DNA of 64,000 bases from positions 3,968,001 to 4,032,000 of the forward strand of contig NC_068562.1 of the NCBI RefSeq assembly GCF_022201045.2. The letters are read 5' to 3'. Numbering within the stretch: position 1 is the stretch's first letter; the number at the start of each line of letters is the position of its first letter. The notes under the pieces were generated by a model. It saw only the letters and a program-made list of their open reading frames with translations, ran no database searches and was not told the DNA's origin. The translations under genes and the position numbers were made by a program. Shown here in pieces: positions 57,031-64,000 of the stretch. This stretch comes from Citrus sinensis. Taxonomy: Eukaryota; Streptophyta; Magnoliopsida; Sapindales; Rutaceae.

Positions 57031-60000
57031 CTAGGTGTCATATGTTGTTCTTCTAGTTACGTAAAATAATAATAATTAAGAAACTTGATACATTAATTCG
57101 TTATAAGTCGTAATAATAAAGTTTTCTTTATAAAGGGGATCTGTTGATTGTCTATCATGAATAATTGGATTAAATCACAATCACTCTTCATTCTTCACGT
57201 GCAACCCATCCGTGTTCCATAACTGTAGAATATAGATGAATTACTGAATTTATTAACTAATTAAAATATTAATGGAGAAATTGATGACCCATCGATATAA
57301 AATATATTTGATATGATTATTAATTAAATAAATAGGATAACATTAGCCAGAGTGGGACAATAATTATTAAAATATAACTAGTTAAAAAAGAGAGTAGTAG
57401 TCAATTATTGAGTATCAATCTCTTTGAAATTTCAGAAGATAATGAAATATTTGTCAGATGGACCCATATGTGAAATTGTGCGCATCAAAATCCCCAAGGC
57501 CTCAGCAATAATCAATTGGCTATGCTCCTAGATATAGTTGGTTTAGTTACAGATAATTTCGTTTAATACCAATTACAGAAACAAACAACTATCATTATGA
57601 ATCAAGATGATTTAAATGATATATAAATGGAGTCACGTCATTGATCTCATTAACATGAATGAATGAATGAAAAAGAAACAAAGCACGCGTGATTGTCTCC
57701 ATGATACGCTTTTTAACTTATTTCAAACATGCACTCATGAAAATAAATTTTGAGCCACAGATAAACATGAAGAGGTACATGTTCATCTAGTAAAATAAAT
57801 AGTGGTAATTGAGGTGGCATTCTATATGTGAGAGATCACGACAAAGCCTGCCACCGGTGTGCTCGTCGTGTAAGTAGAAAAGGAAAGAATGAAAAATCAT
57901 TGAGTTCAATCTTACTAAATTAGGGCATGCATATATCAATTTGCCCACATGATAGTTGGGTCCCCAATATGAAAGGAATAATAATACTGGTTTATCACCG
58001 AACGTGAAGTGATTATCGTATGCTGAATTTCTTCAAAACTAAAGCCTTCGAAAGCAACAGCGCTCCTATGGATGCATGCCTTTTGTCCAGTATCTTTGAG
58101 GAAGTCAGATTGTTATTTGCTACCTAGTTAAACCATTTCTTCTAGATATTGCGTATAATTCTCAAGCGAAAATCTGTCACGGGTGCATATATTTCTTTTT
58201 GCCTTTTTTAGTAGAAAAATTTAAAAAAAATTCAACTTCTACAGTCTAGAGTCTATACTTAAAATTTTTCAATGCTGATACAGTGTAAGTGTTGGTCTAA
58301 TATTTACTCAAAGGTGCATCTACGAGTGCATGCATCATTTTTCGTGCAAGTAAAGAACTCAACTCACCACTAAATATAATGATATGAATAGAAATAAAAC
58401 TGAAAGATAATAGGAAAAGAAAATGCATGCATGAAAGTAATTAGTGTGAATATATATTTGGTAAGAACGGCCAAGCGTATACTTATTGTACAACGACTAT
58501 GTTTAGCTATAAAAATCTTGTAGGAGTGTACAATGCAATGAATGTTAAAAATAAAAGTTCCCCATGGATTGATAGAGATTGAGATGGAGCGATGACAAAT
58601 TAATGCAAGTTTTTGAAGTTGAAAATTATTTCATGAGGCTGCATGGCCTAACAGACAACGATATACATGATAGCAAGTGTCTGTTATTTTGTATTTTTCA
58701 CAGAATTATTAATATTTTTTTATAGAAGCTCGTAAGCCTGATTATAAAATGACCATCAATTTTTCACATAGATTTGAGCTAAAGATTGCCTAAGCTTATA
58801 TACTAATTAGTTCAAGAACCATTTTCAGCCAACATGAAATAATTTTCCTATTTAACATCCCTGTCATGTATAAGGTGGTCTTTCTTTTACTAGTCTTTAT
58901 CATGTGAAAATATTATATGGATCTTACTTATGTATGAATTTGATTTTGATAATGTATAAAAGATCATGAACTTAACTCATAAATAAAAGTTACCTCGAGA
59001 GATGAAATTTTCTTCTCACACTTATATAAACTAACTACCTATTATTTCTTTAAGATGGATTTAAAATAAGTTGATATGATACTACATTAATTGTTCATGC
59101 TTTGGGGTAAGATAGATGAAAATTCTCTGTAAGTCCTTTCGTTGATGGCACAATTAATTACTCAATTGTCTAAGAACATGTGAAAATGACAAGTGCACGG
59201 GTGTGTGATTTTAATGTTCATGGAGTTTGAAAATTCAGTTTCAGAAGATGATCGATTCATCTTCAAGTTCAAGTGTCATTGCAATTTCTTCACAAACTAA
59301 TGAAGTAGCTGCTGCGTACGGATGTTGGAGTGACCTAACTTGTACGACTGTAATTATTACAAGAGCAGATTAGGCAATATGCATTATGCAAGACATAAAG
59401 GAAAAAAGTGCGTGCACCAGCAGCCAGTGCCCAGTTGGTCTCCACCACATATAATATGCCTAACACAGGGACCACGTTTCGTGAGTGAAAAAGAAATTAT
59501 AGGTTGGCGTTTTTCTTGTTTTATTTGCTTGTTTGAGGAACAACAAGGTTACTTATATTCATTTAGTTAATGACATATCTGGGGATGTGACAAAGCTAAT
59601 CGAGTAATAAGAATCTTATTATATGTACCGCCCCGTCAGTCAAAATTTTTAAGTATGACGAATGATGGGGGTTCTTTTAATCTTTTAGGCAAGCGGGAAT
59701 GTTTGGGGTTCACCGCAATAATTCCATGATCCATCAAAGGTCCTGAAATTTGAAATGAAGAAATATCTTTCTTGTTTTGAGCTCTCCTTGTGTTGTGTAT
59801 GGTTAAAATTATTCTTCATTTATTTTATCTTTTGACAACTGACTACTGTACTATCACGTCATGTATTCACTAAGGTCATTCTTCAGATTTTAAACAAGAG
59901 AAGAAGAAAAAAAAAAAATAGGATTGTGTTTTAAAATTTGATCATGCTAACGAAAATCACATTAAATTGACGTTAACTTTGCCCTGTCGTTCAAATAATG

Positions 60001-60555
60001 ACCAAAAGCGAAGACATTAGAGGTGGTAGAATTTTAAACCCGTTTAAAACGGACTCCTTTATAAGACTGGCGTTGATTTTATTAGTCTCTTCCAACTAGA
60101 TAATCCTAAAAAATTAACTACTTGACTCTGTATCTAAAACTCTTCTGCAGAGTATGGATGTTTGCGAGTGGGACTTGATGATTATTTCTCTGATGACTTA
60201 CAAATTCAAAATCAAATTCTGACCGAGTTATGTTGAGACAAGTAAACAATGTTAAAATCAATTGCTTATCGGCATATAGTCAATATGTTCCCTTGTATGT
60301 AGTCGTAAACCGGAAGTCAATTGCGTGAACAAAACAGAGAAAACAAGGTTAGTTTTATGATGTGCAAATTCAGAACAAGAACTCTATACTCAAGTGAACA
60401 AGTGAAAGAAAAACTTTAATAGATCTCTTAAAGATATATTTTTATATTTTTGTTGAAGCTTCAACATTAATTCTTGATAAATTAAAATTTAGGATTATGA
60501 GGATAAGGATGGGTCACATCCATAATTCATATATTATTATTAGGGATTCCCCTTA

Positions 60556-60682
60556 GGTGCAACAGTGGCACCGTGCCACAGTTGCACCTAGTCGTTGGAT
60601 GCAGTTGGATGTCAGTGGATCCCACCAATCCAACTGCATCCAACGGCTAGGTGCAACTGTGGCACGGTGCCACTGTTGCACC
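60556..60682. repeat. 127-bp nested fold-back element
   Basis: Two 55-bp arms (60556-60610 and 60628-60682) are reverse complements with a single mismatch that still allows a G-U pair, around a 17-base loop. Each arm's outer 33 bases (GGTGCAAC...GTTGCACC) are themselves palindromic with one A-A mismatch. The whole can form either one long hairpin or two side hairpins. The arms are much more GC-rich than the flanks. It resembles a small fold-back MITE; no clear target duplication was seen. Confidence 0.92.
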
Positions 60683-62810
60683 GTAGGCCGTGTTGATGGC
60701 TCCATGCGCATGAAAATTTTATTTTAGAAAAACGTCTCCATAAATCATTTTGATTGGATGAGCCGTGAGATCTGTCCGTTACTCCATTAACAATACGTAA
60801 ACGTTTGATTCAAAATCAAAATCACTAGTTAAGAATTCAATGATAGTATTAGAGATAATTTTTAATATTAATTTTTTAATCCAATTTTTAATTTTGATTA
60901 ATTAACTATTGAATAAGATTGTTATTTTATTAACTTTTATGAGTCATTTCTTAAGTAAAATATTCACATTTTTAAATAGCACTTGAAAATATGATAATTT
61001 TTTAATGAAAGATTGTCAATTTTCTCTCTATTGAAATCAATATATATCATTTACCCAACTGTTTTTATTATGACTAATTATCCCCTTACCACAATAATTT
61101 TACAATATTATTCTCATTTTCAAATATACTTTTATTCATATTTATTATGAATTCAGTAAATTATATAAACAAAAATCTAAAAGCTAAAAATAAGAAATAG
61201 AAGTTTGGGAGTAAAAAATTAATAATAAAATATTTTTATTATACTTTTTGTTGAACATCTTTCCTTATAATAAATATATATCTTATATTTCAAGATAAAA
61301 TATTATGCAAATGACTACCCATTTTCCTTACTTTTCCTTTAAATTTTATCTAGACTATCATCAAAACAGTGAAAAATAAGTGATATATATTAACTTCAAT
61401 AGAAAAAAAAAACTGACTTTTTTTTAATAATCCCCTTAAGAGAGCCGTACGTGCACATGAAAAATGGTAGCTGTAATGCAAAATGAAAAGGACATCATTG
61501 ATCGGATAAGTGTGAGGGTCCTCTCTATCAAAGATATTATTACGATCAATGATTTTATCTTTTTCTTAAAACAATAATAACTTTATAAAAAAATCTCTCT
61601 TTTTCTCCGAAATAATAAACTCTAGCCATCAAAACTATCTTCTCCGCCACTTCCTTTTGTGAGAGAAGGAGTAAATCATCAATCTTTTCATGCCAATAAT
61701 AGAATGGTTGTCTTTCTCTCCTTTTTGTGAGAGTTTTATCTTTATTTATTTTTATTTTATGTGGAATTTTATTTCTCTTTTTAGTGGGTTTTGCCCACAC
61801 TTTGTTGCGGTTATTATTGTAGGATGTCTTTCTCCACTTTCTAAATATATGCCGGATAGAATTAGATCGGAGTCATTGTCTTTTCCTTGGGAGCGAGCTA
61901 TTGAGTTCGCCATTCAGATGATGAACCTGCTCTTTCAAACATTTTGTTACACCATTGGCTGTGCCTAAGGAGAATTCGTTTTATCGGATTTAGGGCTCTT
62001 TGCAGCTATCTTTTCTAAATCCATTCTTATTATTCTTAATTATAAGCCTTCAGGTTATTGTAATCATATATATGTGGCATAAATATATCTCAGTTGTACT
62101 TCTTGGTGAGTTTGATGTAGTTTCTTTTAGCGCTAAAAGAATATTTATGTTTAACAAATAATAAGTAAAGATCGATCTTAGAAGCAATGCATGGTTCCAG
62201 ATCATCATTGATCTTAAACGGAAATCTTTATGATTTAGATTTAATAAATAAATTAAAATAAATTTTTTTTTGAGCCATTTAATTAATATCTTATAATTAT
62301 ATATAGTGATTAATTAACACAACAACTTGCAACTTGGACATCCACAACCTCCCATTCTATGAATGAACGAACACCTATAAATAATTTGTTAAAAGCAATT
62401 TCTTTTCACTTCAGAAAGCAAATAATTGCTCCTATTTAATGAAGCAAATAATTAATGGCAGATGCCAATTATACACAATTAAAAGAACTTTTCTCTTTCC
62501 CAATTACTTTCACTAAAGAGCTCGATTGATCCCCAATTCACAAAATATATTATATATATATTATGAGATACACGACGCATGTGATGTGAGAATTGATTTG
62601 TTGCCCATCACAAATATGTGCAAAGGCTCGCACTCGCCATTTTTCATCGCTCTCAATTGTTTCACAATCGCTTCTTTTTCTTTTTCCTTTTTAGTTTGTA
62701 TAATTGTTTGTAACAAGAAATTAATGAGAAAATTAAAATAATTTGTTTCATTTATAATTCAAAACTCTACAAGAACTGTGTGCATGATATCTCAAAACAA
62801 TTCGGTCTAT
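60683..62810. other. AT-rich gene-free DNA
   Basis: No gene is recognised. Open frames at 61555-61968 and 62526-62741 are hydrophobic, low-complexity and unlike any family I know. Confidence 0.4.
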
Positions 62811-63265
62811 GGGTCAGTTTGAGATTACAATGATTGATAAAATAAGTTGCTTATTCCGTACAAGTGAAATAAGCTGCTAATTAAAAAAATAGCTTGGCGT
62901 TTAGTAAATTATTTTCTTATTTTTTCTGTAATTTTGAAAAGCGTGTTTGTTAAATTTTATTACAAAAGTATTATTTTATTATATAATAATCAAAATAGAC
63001 ATAAGTCTAATTCTCTTTTATTTTTGCATTAGGGTTTATTAAAAAAAAATGTAATTTTTCTTTTATTAAAAATATTAAGGTTATAATACAAATTTTAAAA
63101 AGGTGTGGTGATTTATTTAATAAGCTGCTTATAAAAAGAAAACCCCTCAAAATAAAGAAAATTATGAAATAAACAACTTTTTAAAAAACATTTCAAGTGT
63201 CATTTTTGTCAAAACTTATGAATAAACTACTTATAACATTTGAACCGCAATATCAAATAGGACCC
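62811..63265. mobile_element. Non-autonomous hAT-like MITE, copy B
   Basis: About 455 bp. The left end, GGGTCAGTTTGAGATT, is similar to the inverted right end, GGGTCCTATTTGATATT. Internal AAATAAGTTGCTTAT and AATAGCTTGGCGTTTAG are shared with the element at 51218-52154 (opposite strand). There is no coding capacity, and the target duplication was not identified. Confidence 0.55.
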
Positions 63266-64000
63266 AAGTGATGCATTATTTATTTATAGAACAATACAAT
63301 TTCATAATTTATAAAATTACTTATTTAATCATCAACCATAAAATGAATGATTATCACGTAACGTTGGATAAAATATCTTAGGATATCAATTGAAGAATAT
63401 AAAATATCTCTTTATAATTAGATTCATTTAACCTAAAAACAATGAATTAGGGGAAAAACAATTAAATTAGACCGATTTTAGTATATAATCCTTTTTTTTT
63501 TGAATTAATTCTTCATATGGAACTCATAAATTAATTGGAGAATATTTTATCATTTTTATATATCTCACATTTTCAAAAAGCTAAAAGAAAATAAACTATC
63601 TATTTTTAATTTTATACTTTTAAGTTAGAGGAATGAGAAAGTTCAAATGAATATTTTAAGCCCCTAATTCTCTAATATTAGTACTCTGATGGTCAACCAA
63701 TAAAGTTGCTTGAAAATTACTCTTAGAAAAATTACAATAATATATACAACATATTATATTAGATTGCATGTATAAAATTTGTACATAACTTGTATTAGTA
63801 GTATTATTGTTGAAGTTTTTAAAGTATCACAATTGAAAATTAAATTATGCAAAATCTGACACCAGATATTAGAAAAAATTGAATTTTAATTCTTTTGTAA
63901 GATTGTGAGCTAAATTTAAATAAATATCAAACATTTACATCACTTTGTGATATATTTTATTTGATGCAATCAATCCCACAAAAGATCATTGTGAATCAAC
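63266..64000. other. AT-rich DNA at the window end
   Basis: No feature is recognised. Confidence 0.4.

Larger units (their letters stand above)
55057..60555. other. Long gene-free stretch
   Basis: No protein or RNA gene is recognised. Small repeats are present: a TTTTTAAAAGTATATTTTAT unit three times at about 55455, 55506 and 55565, an imperfect direct repeat at 56028/56187, and a poly(C)-poly(A) tract at 57002-57030. Chance reading frames such as the one at 59340-59570 lack family resemblance. Confidence 0.45.

Noticed and set aside
59340-59570. 76-residue open frame
   Set aside because: No recognisable domain, no promoter or splice context; likely chance.
61555-61968. Opposed 81- and 92-residue open frames
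   Set aside because: Low-complexity, hydrophobic or lysine-rich products overlapping on opposite strands; no family match.

Overview
The window looks like nuclear DNA of a eudicot plant. It is AT-rich, its genes are split by GT-AG introns, and the protein families are plant ones: a DYW-type PPR protein, CYP81 P450s, a HOS15-type WD40 protein, an EAR-motif C2H2 zinc finger, an IDD zinc finger and a PIP-type peptide. The order MEE59 - CYP81 cluster - ELI1 (PPR-DYW) recalls, from memory, the Arabidopsis chromosome 4 block around At4g37300-At4g37380. Species cannot be fixed from the sequence; a malvid or Citrus-like genome is my guess.

Layout, left to right. 1-5.9 kb: a small secreted-peptide gene ending in an SGPS...GH motif, AT-rich DNA, and a broken CrRLK1L receptor-kinase pseudogene on the minus strand. 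5.94-11.01 kb: a complete Mutator-like element (MULE) with matching terminal inverted repeats and a perfect 9-bp target duplication. It carries a five-exon transposase with FAR1-like, MULE, SWIM and OTU regions, broken by one in-frame stop. 11.46-12.31 kb: a four-exon MEE59-like gene. 12.78-24.82 kb: three apparently intact two-exon CYP81 genes (-, +, -), a CYP81 fragment and a tRNA-derived SINE with a 16-bp target duplication. 25-32.5 kb: gene-poor DNA with a decayed hAT transposase. 32.51-41.08 kb: a 14-exon HOS15-like gene with a recent 422-bp tandem duplication in intron 12. 41.69-43.56 kb: the intronless PPR-DYW gene (minus), head-to-head with a LYR-motif gene (43.98-45.91 kb) whose intron 2 holds a PPR pseudogene. 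46.63-47.66 kb: a short NFD6-like organelle protein gene. 48.45-50.18 kb: a Pack-MULE-like element with a perfect 9-bp target duplication that has captured the 5' half of an IDD14/15/16-type gene and has itself been hit by a second MULE-like MITE with a 10-bp duplication. 54.07-54.68 kb: a single-exon C2H2/EAR repressor. 54.7-64 kb: no protein gene recognised, but a promoter-like cluster without a gene, a 127-bp nested fold-back element and MITE remnants.

The genes do not form one pathway. The CYP81 cluster is a specialised-metabolism tandem array. MEE59, PPR, LYR and NFD6-like are housekeeping or organelle genes, several with TGGGCC/T (site II) elements upstream. HOS15 and the C2H2/EAR gene act in chromatin or transcriptional repression. 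Most remaining structure comes from class II transposons (MULE, hAT, MITE) and SINEs. Exon boundaries were set by hand from GT/AG sites, reading phase and family resemblance recalled from memory; no database search was possible.
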